Positions 31,063-40,610 of a stretch of DNA of 48,065 nucleotides are shown piece by piece (the stretch's first letter is position 1; each line of letters starts with the position of its first letter). This stretch comes from an uncultured Prevotellaceae bacterium (lineage in GTDB: Bacteria; Bacteroidota; Bacteroidia; Bacteroidales; Bacteroidaceae). Both the position numbers and the translations under genes were made by a program. The DNA is taken from the NCBI GenBank assembly GCA_937902455.1, contig CALELI010000184.1, forward strand, positions 1-48,065, written 5' to 3'. The notes under the pieces are model-generated. The model worked only from the letters and a program-made list of their open reading frames with translations, had not been told where the DNA came from and ran no database searches.

Positions 31063-32822
31063 TGAGAAAACTGGAGCTACTTGCACCAGCACGCAATGCG
31101 GATATTGGCATCGAGGCTATACGCCACGGTGCCGATGCCGTATATATCGGCGCACCACGATTCGGCGCCAGAGCTGCTGCTGGAAATAGTGTGGAGGACA
31201 TAGAGCGACTTGTGGACTATGCCCATCAGTTTGGTGCCCGAGTATATGTCACTCTCAACACTCTCGTCAACGACGACGAACTGGAGGACGTAAAGACGCT
31301 CATCAGCCAGCTTTACTGTGCGAGGGTGGACGCCCTGATTGTACAGGATACGAAGATCGTGAAGCAGTTCGGAGACCTTATCTCAGAACTGAAGATTCCC
31401 CTCCATGCTTCCACGCAGATGGACAACCGGACTCCAGAGAAGGTGAAGACTCTCCATGAGGCTGGTTTTGAACAGATAGTCCTTGCCAGGGAACTTACCC
31501 TGAAGGAAATCGAGGAAATCCACGAGACGGTGCCAGATGCACGTCTTGAGGTGTTTGTTCATGGTGCGTTGTGCGTATCGTACAGTGGATGTTGCTATGC
31601 CAGCGAGAGGTGTTTTTCTCGCAGTGCCAACAGGGGAGAGTGTGCGCAGATGTGCAGGATGGAATATGACCTTCTGGAGGCTCGTAAGCCAAAGGCTGGC
31701 ATGAAGAAGGACGATGAGGATATGTCGCTCCTGAAACAGGGAAAGCACATGCTTTCGCTCAAGGACCTCTGTCTGCTTGATTCACTCCAGCAACTTGTCG
31801 ATGCCGGTGCCACTTCGTTCAAGATAGAAGGCCGTCTGAAGGATATGAGCTATGTGAAGAATGTCACGGCTGCATATCACAAGGCTCTCAATGCCATCGT
31901 GGAATCCCGTCCTGATGAGTTCGAACGAGCCAGCAAGGGAAACGTGGACCTGTTGTTCACTCCTGACGTCAGGAAAAGTTTCAACAGAGGTTTCACGACC
32001 TATTTCCTTTATGGGAGGACGAATCGCATCTTCTCTTTCGATACTCCAAAGGCCATGGGGGAAGAGGTCGGAATGGTCAAGGAAATCTACAGAAATTTCT
32101 TTACGGTAGCAGGAATGACCAGTTTCCATAACGGTGATGGCCTCTGCTTTGTGGATGGCGAAGGGAAACTGCAGGGCTTTCGTGTCAACAAGGTGGAAAA
32201 CGGTAAGTTGTTCCCTCTTGAAATGCCTCACGACATGTGCAAGAATACACGGCTGTTCAGGAATTTCGACAAGCAGTTCGAAGACACGCTCCAGCATCAG
32301 AGTGCCGAGAGATATATTCCCGTAGATGTGGTAATGAGTGATACCGACAATGGTTTCCGCCTTACCATGATGGACGATTATGGAGGCAATACTACTATTA
32401 ATGTGTATTGCCAGAAAGAACTCGCCAGGACTCATCAGGGCGAGAACATTCGTCGCCAGATAGGAAAGATGGGCGGAACTCCTTTCCGGCTCAGAAATAT
32501 GGTGATAGAATCGGGGAAGAACTGGTTCATACCTTCGTCGCTCCTGAGCCAGTGGAAACGAGATTTGATAGACTTGGCAGGCGAGGCGAATTCTGCTCCA
32601 GCAACGCAGAAAAGGACGCTAAATCCTGTCTTGCTCAAAGACTCTCAACGGAGAGACCCTGACGGAGTTTTGATGACTTGCAAACACTGTATAAAATTCT
32701 CTCTCGGATTGTGCGGAAAGAAGACAAATCCTATGTTCTTGCAACTCGAAAACGGTATTCGTTTTCAGCTGAAATTTGATTGTAAAAACTGTCAGATGCT
32801 GGTATATGAGGCAGAGAAATAA
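31062..32822 (+). CDS. U32 family protein (RlhA/TrhP-like RNA hydroxylation factor)
   Basis: This is a 586-residue protein. The N-terminal domain opens KLELLAPARNADIGIEAIRHGADAVYIGAPRFGARA, typical of U32 family members. A cysteine cluster at about 171-198 (GALCVSYSGCCYASERCFSRSANRGECAQMC) would bind an iron-sulfur cluster. SFKIEGRLKDMSYVKNVTAAYHKAL and FNRGFTTYFLYG are further family signatures. Family members once called collagenases are now known as 23S rRNA (RlhA) or tRNA (TrhP) hydroxylation factors that use prephenate-derived chemistry. The C-terminus adds a second set of cysteines (CKHCIKFSLGLCG and CKNC). The overlap of one base with the M13 gene looks like a coupling arrangement. Which RNA is modified cannot be told from the sequence alone. 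Confidence 0.85.
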   Translation: MRKLELLAPARNADIGIEAIRHGADAVYIGAPRFGARAAAGNSVEDIERLVDYAHQFGARVYVTLNTLVNDDELEDVKTLISQLYCARVDALIVQDTKIVKQFGDLISELKIPLHASTQMDNRTPEKVKTLHEAGFEQIVLARELTLKEIEEIHETVPDARLEVFVHGALCVSYSGCCYASERCFSRSANRGECAQMCRMEYDLLEARKPKAGMKKDDEDMSLLKQGKHMLSLKDLCLLDSLQQLVDAGATSFKIEGRLKDMSYVKNVTAAYHKALNAIVESRPDEFERASKGNVDLLFTPDVRKSFNRGFTTYFLYGRTNRIFSFDTPKAMGEEVGMVKEIYRNFFTVAGMTSFHNGDGLCFVDGEGKLQGFRVNKVENGKLFPLEMPHDMCKNTRLFRNFDKQFEDTLQHQSAERYIPVDVVMSDTDNGFRLTMMDDYGGNTTINVYCQKELARTHQGENIRRQIGKMGGTPFRLRNMVIESGKNWFIPSSLLSQWKRDLIDLAGEANSAPATQKRTLNPVLLKDSQRRDPDGVLMTCKHCIKFSLGLCGKKTNPMFLQLENGIRFQLKFDCKNCQMLVYEAEK

Positions 32823-33564
32823 ATCATCGAAAAGTGCATTAGTTCATGCTTGTGCAAGATACTTTATTGGGTGTCTTGTTGTGTTAGTGTGCAATAATGC
32901 ACTTTTTGCTCAAATGATTTATGGTCAGGCTTATATACGAACTGATAGTTTGCTTGAGCTGACGACTGAGCAAGCTGATAGCCTGTTCTTTCGTTTCTCT
33001 CATCACTACACCATTAACTACAATTTCATAGTCAAGGCAGACTCGTTTCCTCTCGTCTCACATGAGACAGATATTATCGATACAAGTTACGTCTATAAAG
33101 GCGACCGGATTGCCGTGGCGAGTATCAGTCAGGAAAGCGCAGATACGGCTTGGATCAAGGTGTTTCGCGACCAGCCGACGATGGGGTGGGTGACGGAAGA
33201 AGAACTGCTGAATTCAACAGTTCCTGATGACGAGATTTCACAGCTGATTGACTATCTCGTCGGTCATCAGATTCTACTCATAGCCATATTGTCAGCCATT
33301 GCACTCGTGGCGCTTTTCTTCTGGAAAGTCAGCAAGGCGTATTCACTATTTTTGCTGATGGAGGAATGTGCTGCCGTGGCTGTCTTTATGTATGTTAAAA
33401 ACGACTCTCCCGAATATCTTTGGGAGTACTATTTCCATCCAACATTTAACCCGTTTATCTTGCCAGTTCCGATGATGGTACTCCTGTCCCTTGGCTGGCT
33501 TTTGATAATCACCATTACAGCCTATATTTTCGTGTTTTCTGACCATGTAAGCAGTCGCCAATAG
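32806..33564 (+). CDS. Signal-peptide protein with SH3-like segment and C-terminal membrane helices
   Basis: This is a 252-residue protein of unknown function. From the ATG at 32806, which overlaps the U32 gene end by 17 bases, it has a long basic n-region and a hydrophobic core (YFIGCLVVLVCNNALFAQ), likely a signal peptide. Residues about 55-145 look like an extracytoplasmic SH3b-like module (YVYKGDRIAVASISQESADTAWIKVFRD, then TMGWVTEEELLNS). Three hydrophobic segments follow (LLIAILSAIALVALFFW, a shorter one near 185-200, and MMVLLSLGWLLIITITAYIFVF). The SH3-like module often binds peptidoglycan or partner proteins, but here that is inference. Confidence 0.7.
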   Translation: MRQRNKSSKSALVHACARYFIGCLVVLVCNNALFAQMIYGQAYIRTDSLLELTTEQADSLFFRFSHHYTINYNFIVKADSFPLVSHETDIIDTSYVYKGDRIAVASISQESADTAWIKVFRDQPTMGWVTEEELLNSTVPDDEISQLIDYLVGHQILLIAILSAIALVALFFWKVSKAYSLFLLMEECAAVAVFMYVKNDSPEYLWEYYFHPTFNPFILPVPMMVLLSLGWLLIITITAYIFVFSDHVSSRQ

Positions 33565-33635
33565 GACTATTTGGTCTGGAAACCTCATATTTCAATATGA
33601 AAGTGCGGTTTTGATGAAAAAAATCGTGCTAAAAT

Positions 33636-33667
33636 TTGTTCATGTCTTGAAAAAGGTGTATCTTTGT
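33636..33667 (+). promoter_or_regulatory. Bacteroidetes-type promoter of the large repeat protein gene
   Basis: TTTG (33636-33639) lies exactly 20 bases ahead of TATCTTTG (33660-33667), an excellent fit to the consensus. Transcription should start within a few bases of 33673, inside the palindrome that follows, giving a leader of about 80 bases. Confidence 0.88.
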
Positions 33668-33685
33668 ACACTTTTAAAAGTGTAT
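33668..33685. promoter_or_regulatory. 18-bp perfect palindrome at the predicted transcription start
   Basis: TACACTTTTAAAAGTGTA is perfectly self-complementary and begins at the base after the -7 box. It could be an operator for a dimeric regulator, or a 5-prime stabilising hairpin if largely transcribed. Confidence 0.75.
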
Positions 33686-33752
33686 GCAAACAAACTAGTG
33701 AACAATTTATAGTTAAATTTATTTATTAATCAATTAAAAACAATTAAAGCGT

Positions 33753-36700
33753 ATGAAGAAATTCTTAGCAATTTCATTTGCAATGATGTGTATGACACTC
33801 ACATCATTTGCTGGCGATCTGCTCACTGCCGCTATGTTCCATAGCTGGAGCTCATCTGGCGCTGGAGCAGTGGACAATGGCGCTACAGGCTGTAATTACA
33901 AGATTAATGATCAGTCTGCGTCTGATGGTCTGCCATACGGTGACGGTAATGTTTATTACCTCAACTATGCAGACCTGACTGCTTATTCAACGATGGAGAT
34001 TGAATTTACAGAAGGAACTCCACGTCTTCTTTTCAACCGAGATGGTGACAATGGTCCATTGAACCCAGAAATCAACGGTTCTGCAGGTATGGATTATGTA
34101 ACAGTTGGTGAGGGCATTTGGACTATTGACCTTGCTGCTATTACTAAGGCTTTCGGTTATGCACATCTGAATTGTATCAAGGGTGCAAACTGGGCTAATG
34201 CTACAATCACAAGAGTTGAACTCTTCAAGGCAGCTGCACCAGTTAATCCGAACAACATGCTGACAGGTGATGCCTTCAATTTCGAAGGTGGCACAACAGG
34301 CGGATGGGGTGCTTGGGGAGAACTCGCTGGTGACAATGGTGTCGTATCTCCAGGTTTTGAAAGCGACTATTGCTTTAAGGCTGTTACAAAAGGTACTGGT
34401 GACAACTGGAAGGCACAGGCTGGCTTCACATTCCCTGCTGCATTAGACCCATCAGTTGAGTATACTCTTAAGTTTATGGCTAAGGGTTCCGGTACTGTTC
34501 AGATGTTCTATCAGAGCAGTGACTACGCTAATCAGGATTATAAGAGTATGTTCACTCTTACAGACGAATGGCAGGAATTCACTGAAAAGTACACTCCAGG
34601 TTATGATAATATCGTAAGAATTCTGTTCTCATTCGGACAGTGTACAGAACTTTACGTTGACAACATCGAATTCGCTCCTGCATCTGCTCCGGCTCCTGTA
34701 GTAGACCCAGTAAAGGTTGAGAGCTATGTCGGTGATTCTTACGAAGGAATCGGTGCGGGTATCGAAGGTGACCTCGCCAAGGCAGTTGCTGACTATCTCG
34801 GTGTTACAGCAGCAGAAGAAGTTGCAATGGCAACATACGATGAAGCTGGTAACCTTGTAGAGGCAAACAATGGTCGTGGTGAAACTGACGGTTGGAGAAA
34901 TGCTGAAGGTGCATTCGTTAATTGGGGAGCCGAAGGCTTTACTTATTACGTTCAGCCTTATGCAGAACTTGATGAAGAAGGTAATTGGTACATCGGTGCA
35001 TACGTAGGTTCTGCTCCAGGTGCAGTTACTGCTCCTATCGACTTCACTCAGAAGGTTAAGTTCTATGCTAACGGCAAGAGTGTTGAGTTCCCTATTACTC
35101 TCAGTTACGTTAATCGTCCGGAACTGAAGATTGAAGTTCAGGAAGAAGTTGACGTTCCGGCATTCACATACGATTTCACTCTTGGCTATGCTGGTGCTGA
35201 GGGAACATTTGATATTTCAATGGTAGAAGATGCTATCGGTTGTACAGCTGCTGAAGCTGAGGTATTCGGATTCAACCCTTCTACAGAGGAAGCTGTTCGT
35301 GGTGCAATGGCAACATTCGACGGTTGGCATGCTGCTAACGGTGATCTCCAGGGTTGGGGCGAGGCTCCATTCTGTATCAAGTTCTACAACAACGGTACAT
35401 TCTGGTATTGCGCAATGCCTGATGTAGCAGAACTCGGTGCTACATACAAGACCGCATGGCTTCTTGTTAATCCAGAGACAGGTGATGCAGTTCAGTACAA
35501 CTTCACTATGAACGACATCGAACGTGCAGCATACGTTCTTGAAGACGGTGAATACTACTTCTACAATGCAGAGGCAGGAGCATGGCTCGGTGGTGGAAAC
35601 TCTTGGGGTACTCAGGCTTCATTATTAAAGCACGGTTATCCATTCCATGTAACAAAGGTTGCTGACAATGTTTACACTATTGACTCTTATACTTACAATA
35701 AGGAAGCTCAGCACTTCCTCGGTGCTAATCTCTATATTGATGCTGACGCAACAAACTGGACAGCTGAAAAGGTTGGTAAGGGTGCAAGCGACTGGGCATT
35801 CTCAGTTGATGGCAACTATATGGGCTATGATGGTAGTTCAAATATTCTTGTAAACCTTACAGACAAGGACGCTGCAGGTGCATGCTGGACTCTCGTGACA
35901 CGTGCTGAACTCGAAGCTCTTCTTTTGGATGCAGCTCCAGACAGCCCGGTAGACGCTACATTCCTCATTCAGGTTCCTAACTTCAGCCGCAACCAGGCTT
36001 ACACAGCTATGGGTCAGTCACCTTGGACAGCTGAAGCTGCTAACAAGAACCTCAGCGGTGGTAACGACACTAACAGATGTGCTGAATCCTGGAACTCTTC
36101 TAACGGTTTCAATGTCTACCAGACTCTGACTAACCTGCCTAATGGTAATTACAGACTTGATGTGCAGGGCTCTGTATGTGATTACGCAGGTACATTTGAA
36201 GATCTTGCTTGTGCTTATGCTAACGAACAGACAAGCACATTCATCTCTTCTTCAAAATGGGCTGATGGCACTATGGAAGATGGTGAAAAGTCAATGGCAG
36301 CAATGTCTGATAGCTTCACAGCTGGTAAGTATCAGCTTGAACCAATCTTCGTTACGGTAACAGACGGAACTCTCACAATTGGCGTGAAGACTCCTCGTAC
36401 TGACACATGGGCAGTTTGGGATAACTTCGAACTCACTTATCTCGGAGTGAATGTTTCTGTAAAGAAGGCAGTTGAAGTTCCTGCATTCGAATATGACTAT
36501 GCACTTGGTTATGACGGTGGTGAAGGAACATACGACATAGCAACGGTAGAAGAAACTATCGGTTGTGCTGCTGCAGATGCAGCAGTATATGGATACAATC
36601 CATCTACAGGCGAATATGTTAAGAATGGTATGGATGTATCTGACGGTTGGCATGCTGCTAACGGTGACTTTGCAGGTTGGGGTGAAGCTCCATTCTGTCT

Positions 36701-39308
36701 CAAGTTCTACAACGACGGTACATTCTGGTATTGTGCAATGCCTGATGTAGCAGAACTCGGTGCTACATACAAGGCTTCATGGCTCCTCGTTAATCCAAGG
36801 ACTGGTGATGCAGTTCAGTACAACTTCACAATGAACGACGTCACTCGTGGCCCTATCTTTGCAGAAGGTGAATACTACCTCTACAATGAAGAGGCAGACG
36901 CATGGCTTGGCGGTGGTAACTCTTGGGGAACTCATGCTACACTGATTAAGCATGGTATGCCAGTTTATATAGGTGAATGTCAGAACGGAAATGTTTATAC
37001 AATCAATACATACACTTATAACAATGCAAATGACCATTACCTTGGTTGGGATGCAGGTGGCTCCGGCTTCTTTGTAGACGCTTACAGTCAGGGTCTGACA
37101 TTCACAAAGGTAAGTGGTGCAGAAAATAAGTACTTCATCTCTGCTAACGGTTCTTATATCGGTACAGCTGCTGACGCAGCCGCATTCGCTGGCAGCCCTG
37201 TTGACCTCCTGCCAACTACCGACGTAGCTCAGGCTGCACAGTGGACTCTCGTGACTCGTGCTGAGCGCGAAGCAATTCTTGCCGCAGCAACTCCAGACAG
37301 CCCGGCAGATGCTACATTCCTCATTCAGGTTCCTAACTTCAGCCGCAACCAGGCATATACAGCTCAGGGACAGTCTCCTTGGACTAAGGAAGCTGCTAAC
37401 TGCAACATCAGCGGTGGTGACAACACTAACAACAACGCTGAATCTTGGAGATCAAGCAATGGTTTCAATGTATACCAGACTCTGACTAACCTTCCAACAG
37501 GTGTTTACAGAATCGATGTACAGGGTGCTGTATGCGAATATGCAAATCCAAAGAATGGTAAGGATCTTGCAGTAGCATATGCTAACGATGCAACTACTCC
37601 ATTCGTAGTTTCAGAACTTGCAGATCGTCAGGCTGGCAACGAAAACTCAATGAGCGAAATGTCAGCTAGCTTCACAGCTGGTAAGTATCAGCTCGAACCA
37701 ATGTACGTTACGGTAACAGACGGAACTCTCACAGTCGGTGTGAAGTCTCCTCGTACTGACACATGGGCAGTTTGGGATAACTTCGAACTCACTTATTATG
37801 GTGAAGACTACATCCCAGCAGGTGAATACTATCTCTACAATGCTGAAGCAGGCGCATGGCTCGCTGGTGGCAACTCTTGGGGAACTCAGGCTTCTCTCAA
37901 CAAGCACGGTATGCCAGTCTACATCAGCTATGAAGGCAATAATGCTTATTCTATCGACACTTACACTTACAACAGTGATGTTCAGCACTTCCTCGGTTCA
38001 AACCTCTATGTTGATGCCGACAAGACCAACTGGACAGTTGAAAGAGTAGGTGAAGGTGTGAACAACTGGGCATTCTCAGTTGCCGGTAACTATGTAGGCT
38101 ATGATGGTAGCTCAGACATTCTTGTAAATCTCACAGACAAGAATGCTGCAGGTGCATGCTGGACTCTCGTAACTCGTGCTGAGCGTCAGGCAACTCTTGC
38201 TGAGGCAACTATTGACAATCCGGTTGATGCTACATTCTACATTGAAGTTCCTAACTTCAGCCGTAACCAGGCATTCACAGCTCGCAACCAGTCTCCTTGG
38301 ACTGCTGTTGGCGCCAATGTTGAAGATGCTGCAGGCAACAAGAACCTCAGCGGTGGTAACAACATTAACAACAACGCTGAATCTTGGAGATCTTCTAACG
38401 GTTTCAATGTTTACCAGACTCTGACTAACCTGCCTAGTGGTGTATATGAACTCCGTGCTCAGGCAGCTGTCTGCGACTATGCTGGTACATTCGTTGACCT
38501 TGCATACGTTTATGCTAACGACAAGAAGTCTGCATTCAACTCTTCTTCACGTTGGGCTGAAGGTGTTCAGGAAAATGGTGAGAACTCAATGTCAGCAATG
38601 TCTGAGAGCTTCACAGCTGGTAAGTATGCAGTTAAGCCAATCCACATTCTCGTAACAGATGGTCAGATTGAACTCGGTGTTTATTCTCCACGTACTGACA
38701 CATGGGCAGTTTGGGATAACTTCGAACTCTACTACCTCGGACAGGATGCAGAGGTCAACCATGAAGATCCTAAGTACACAATGGTTGCAACTGACAACGT
38801 AGTTATTGAATATCACGCAACTGCTCCTCAGGCAAGCCAGGCTATCGATGCTACTAACTATCTTGCAACTCTCGGTGCTGCAAGTGCAGAGGAAACTCAG
38901 CTCTATGCAGTTGATACTAACGCAGGTCTTACACTCGATCCTCTTTCTTGGGTGAACTTCACAGGCTATTTCAATGCTGAGGGTTGTGTATCAGGTCTTG
39001 TTGATGCAGCCGTTAAGGCAAATGTTGACCTTGCAGGCAAGCAGGTAACAGTTGAGGCTCTTGCAGAGACAGTAGAACCTCGTTACCACGCTTATGCAGT
39101 ACTTGCATGTGAAAAGACTGCTAAGGCAATCCTGATTGCTATCGAAGTTAACTTCGTTGACCGTCCAGATTATGCTGAGTTTACAGCTATCAACAATGTT
39201 AAGGCTGACGGTGCTGACGCTAAGATCTTCGATCTCTCAGGTCGTGAGGTTAAGAAGGCAACCAAGGGTGTTTATATCATCAACGGCGTTAAGACTTTTG
39301 TTAAGTAA
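33753..39308 (+). CDS. Giant secreted modular protein with triplicated domains (DUF4859-like)
   Basis: This is an 1851-residue protein with a signal peptide (about 1-20, ending TSFAG). A carbohydrate-binding-like domain follows at about 170-310 (FNFEGGTTGGWGAWGE to LYVDNIEFAPAS). Then come modules of three types. Type A (FTYDFTLGYAGAEGTFDI to NFTMNDI) is DUF4859-like. Type B (EYYFYNAEAGAWLGGGNSWGTQASL to CWTLVTRAE) occurs three times. Type C (DATFLIQVPNFSRNQAYT to TDTWAVWDNFELTYLG) occurs three times. The order is A, A, B, C, A, B, C, B, C and a final A-like domain, the first A being divergent. The protein ends in a short tail (AKIFDLSGREVKKATKGVYIINGVKTFVK) like the C-terminal sorting or anchoring tails of Prevotella exoproteins. 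There are no obvious catalytic residues; a surface carbohydrate- or host-binding role is plausible. Module copies are strikingly similar at DNA level, suggesting recent duplication. It is transcribed alone from a strong promoter to a terminator. Confidence 0.8.
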   Translation: MKKFLAISFAMMCMTLTSFAGDLLTAAMFHSWSSSGAGAVDNGATGCNYKINDQSASDGLPYGDGNVYYLNYADLTAYSTMEIEFTEGTPRLLFNRDGDNGPLNPEINGSAGMDYVTVGEGIWTIDLAAITKAFGYAHLNCIKGANWANATITRVELFKAAAPVNPNNMLTGDAFNFEGGTTGGWGAWGELAGDNGVVSPGFESDYCFKAVTKGTGDNWKAQAGFTFPAALDPSVEYTLKFMAKGSGTVQMFYQSSDYANQDYKSMFTLTDEWQEFTEKYTPGYDNIVRILFSFGQCTELYVDNIEFAPASAPAPVVDPVKVESYVGDSYEGIGAGIEGDLAKAVADYLGVTAAEEVAMATYDEAGNLVEANNGRGETDGWRNAEGAFVNWGAEGFTYYVQPYAELDEEGNWYIGAYVGSAPGAVTAPIDFTQKVKFYANGKSVEFPITLSYVNRPELKIEVQEEVDVPAFTYDFTLGYAGAEGTFDISMVEDAIGCTAAEAEVFGFNPSTEEAVRGAMATFDGWHAANGDLQGWGEAPFCIKFYNNGTFWYCAMPDVAELGATYKTAWLLVNPETGDAVQYNFTMNDIERAAYVLEDGEYYFYNAEAGAWLGGGNSWGTQASLLKHGYPFHVTKVADNVYTIDSYTYNKEAQHFLGANLYIDADATNWTAEKVGKGASDWAFSVDGNYMGYDGSSNILVNLTDKDAAGACWTLVTRAELEALLLDAAPDSPVDATFLIQVPNFSRNQAYTAMGQSPWTAEAANKNLSGGNDTNRCAESWNSSNGFNVYQTLTNLPNGNYRLDVQGSVCDYAGTFEDLACAYANEQTSTFISSSKWADGTMEDGEKSMAAMSDSFTAGKYQLEPIFVTVTDGTLTIGVKTPRTDTWAVWDNFELTYLGVNVSVKKAVEVPAFEYDYALGYDGGEGTYDIATVEETIGCAAADAAVYGYNPSTGEYVKNGMDVSDGWHAANGDFAGWGEAPFCLKFYNDGTFWYCAMPDVAELGATYKASWLLVNPRTGDAVQYNFTMNDVTRGPIFAEGEYYLYNEEADAWLGGGNSWGTHATLIKHGMPVYIGECQNGNVYTINTYTYNNANDHYLGWDAGGSGFFVDAYSQGLTFTKVSGAENKYFISANGSYIGTAADAAAFAGSPVDLLPTTDVAQAAQWTLVTRAEREAILAAATPDSPADATFLIQVPNFSRNQAYTAQGQSPWTKEAANCNISGGDNTNNNAESWRSSNGFNVYQTLTNLPTGVYRIDVQGAVCEYANPKNGKDLAVAYANDATTPFVVSELADRQAGNENSMSEMSASFTAGKYQLEPMYVTVTDGTLTVGVKSPRTDTWAVWDNFELTYYGEDYIPAGEYYLYNAEAGAWLAGGNSWGTQASLNKHGMPVYISYEGNNAYSIDTYTYNSDVQHFLGSNLYVDADKTNWTVERVGEGVNNWAFSVAGNYVGYDGSSDILVNLTDKNAAGACWTLVTRAERQATLAEATIDNPVDATFYIEVPNFSRNQAFTARNQSPWTAVGANVEDAAGNKNLSGGNNINNNAESWRSSNGFNVYQTLTNLPSGVYELRAQAAVCDYAGTFVDLAYVYANDKKSAFNSSSRWAEGVQENGENSMSAMSESFTAGKYAVKPIHILVTDGQIELGVYSPRTDTWAVWDNFELYYLGQDAEVNHEDPKYTMVATDNVVIEYHATAPQASQAIDATNYLATLGAASAEETQLYAVDTNAGLTLDPLSWVNFTGYFNAEGCVSGLVDAAVKANVDLAGKQVTVEALAETVEPRYHAYAVLACEKTAKAILIAIEVNFVDRPDYAEFTAINNVKADGADAKIFDLSGREVKKATKGVYIINGVKTFVK

Positions 39309-39334
39309 GAAAGTCAATGACATAATCTCATTAA

Positions 39335-39364
39335 GGTGTCCGGCGAAAGTCGGACACTTTTTTT
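39335..39364 (+). terminator. Intrinsic terminator after the large repeat protein gene
   Basis: GTGTCCG (39336-39342) pairs with CGGACAC (39351-39357) around GCGAAAGT and is followed by seven T residues (39358-39364). Confidence 0.88.
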
Positions 39365-39470
39365 GTCCCTCGCGCGCGTATATATGTAATAAGGTGTCCC
39401 TCACCGACTGCTTATAGTGCTTTTGTGTAATAATTTATGTGTTTTTGATTGTGATGTTCATAATTTTTAT

Positions 39471-39478
39471 TAAATTTG
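39471..39478 (+). promoter_or_regulatory. Likely -7 box (TAAATTTG) of the RND pump operon
   Basis: TAAATTTG matches the consensus, and an ATTG sits 19 bases upstream in the -33 position. The first gene starts 27 bases downstream. Confidence 0.65.
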
Positions 39479-39505
39479 CATAATTAACTATATTGGAAAT
39501 AAGGA

Positions 39506-40609
39506 ATGAAAGTTTTTAGTTCTGTTATTGCATCGGTGTCAGTGCTGTTGGCATCATCGTGTGTTAATGTACCTGAAGAGAAGGAAACATTGTTTGAGAC
39601 AATGAAGGTTAAGGCCTCTACGGAGACAGTCGTCAGTTCATATACTGCAAAACTGAAGGGAAAGCAAGATGTGGATATCTTGCCTCGTGTAGATGGAGCC
39701 CTGACAAAGATTGCAGTCCATGAAGGGCAGAAGGTTTTTGCTGGACAGGTCATGTTCGTGATTGATCAGAAACCATTTCAGATTGAACTCCAGACTGCAC
39801 AGGCAAACCTGCTCTCTGCAAAGGCACAGCAGTCTACTGCGAAGCTGAGTTATGAGAACAACAAGAGCCTCTACGAAAAAGGCATAGTAGGCAAGTATGT
39901 ATTTGATACAGCAGAGAATAGTCTCCGTAATGCAAATGCTGCTGTTGCACTTGCCGAGGCTCAGGTGGCTCGTGCGCAGAATTCGTTGTCGTATTGTACG
40001 GTCACAAGTCCGGTTTCCGGAATTGTCGGCACTATTGCCTATAGGGTGGGTGACCTTGTCGGACCGAGTGTGGCAGGCGCATTGACCACAGTGAGCGATA
40101 ACAGCACAGTGGAAGCTTACTTCTCTGTGAATGAAGGTGAATACATTGAACTGGCTTCAGTTTATGGCGACGATGCTGTTACAAAGAGCATCATCGGCTA
40201 TCCTGTATCCCTCAAATTGAAGAACGGAACTATCTACGCCCATGAAGGTAAGGTGGTAAGCTGTTCTGGATTGATTGACCCTCTTACCGGTACTATTCCT
40301 ATCAAGGCTGAGTTTCCAAATCCTGAGGGAGCACTTCGTTCTGGTATTTCTGGTAGCGTAGTTGCTTCTTACGAAGAGGACAACATGATGGTGATTCCTC
40401 AGACATCGGTCAATAGGATGCAGGACAAGGCCCTTGCCTATGTGTTGCAGAAGGACAGCACTGTAAAGGCCACTATTGTAGAGATTGAAGATATGAATGA
40501 CGGCAAGCGCTATGCTGTGACAAAGGGTCTGAAGGTTGGCGATGAGATAGTTTCCATAGGGGTCAATAACCTTGTTGATGGTCAGAAGATAAGTGTCAAA
40601 GGGAAGTAA
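39506..40609 (+). CDS. RND efflux periplasmic adaptor (AcrA-like lipoprotein)
   Basis: This is a 367-residue protein with a lipoprotein signal ending LASSC (cysteine 19). A lipoyl-like half-motif (DVDILPRVDGALTKIAVHEGQKVFAGQVMFVID, about 55-87) opens the core. A helical hairpin (about 95-165, QANLLSAKAQQSTAKLSYENN and LAEAQVARAQNSLSYCTVTSPVSG) and a barrel and membrane-proximal domain follow (VVSCSGLIDPLTGTIPIKAEFPNPEGALRSGISGSV). This order is canonical for AcrA/MexA adaptors, which join an inner-membrane RND pump to an outer-membrane channel. The gene heads a three-gene pump operon, and its stop is one base before the pump start. The drug or lipid substrate is unknown. Confidence 0.92.
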   Translation: MKVFSSVIASVSVLLASSCVNVPEEKETLFETMKVKASTETVVSSYTAKLKGKQDVDILPRVDGALTKIAVHEGQKVFAGQVMFVIDQKPFQIELQTAQANLLSAKAQQSTAKLSYENNKSLYEKGIVGKYVFDTAENSLRNANAAVALAEAQVARAQNSLSYCTVTSPVSGIVGTIAYRVGDLVGPSVAGALTTVSDNSTVEAYFSVNEGEYIELASVYGDDAVTKSIIGYPVSLKLKNGTIYAHEGKVVSCSGLIDPLTGTIPIKAEFPNPEGALRSGISGSVVASYEEDNMMVIPQTSVNRMQDKALAYVLQKDSTVKATIVEIEDMNDGKRYAVTKGLKVGDEIVSIGVNNLVDGQKISVKGK

Positions 40610-40610
40610 C

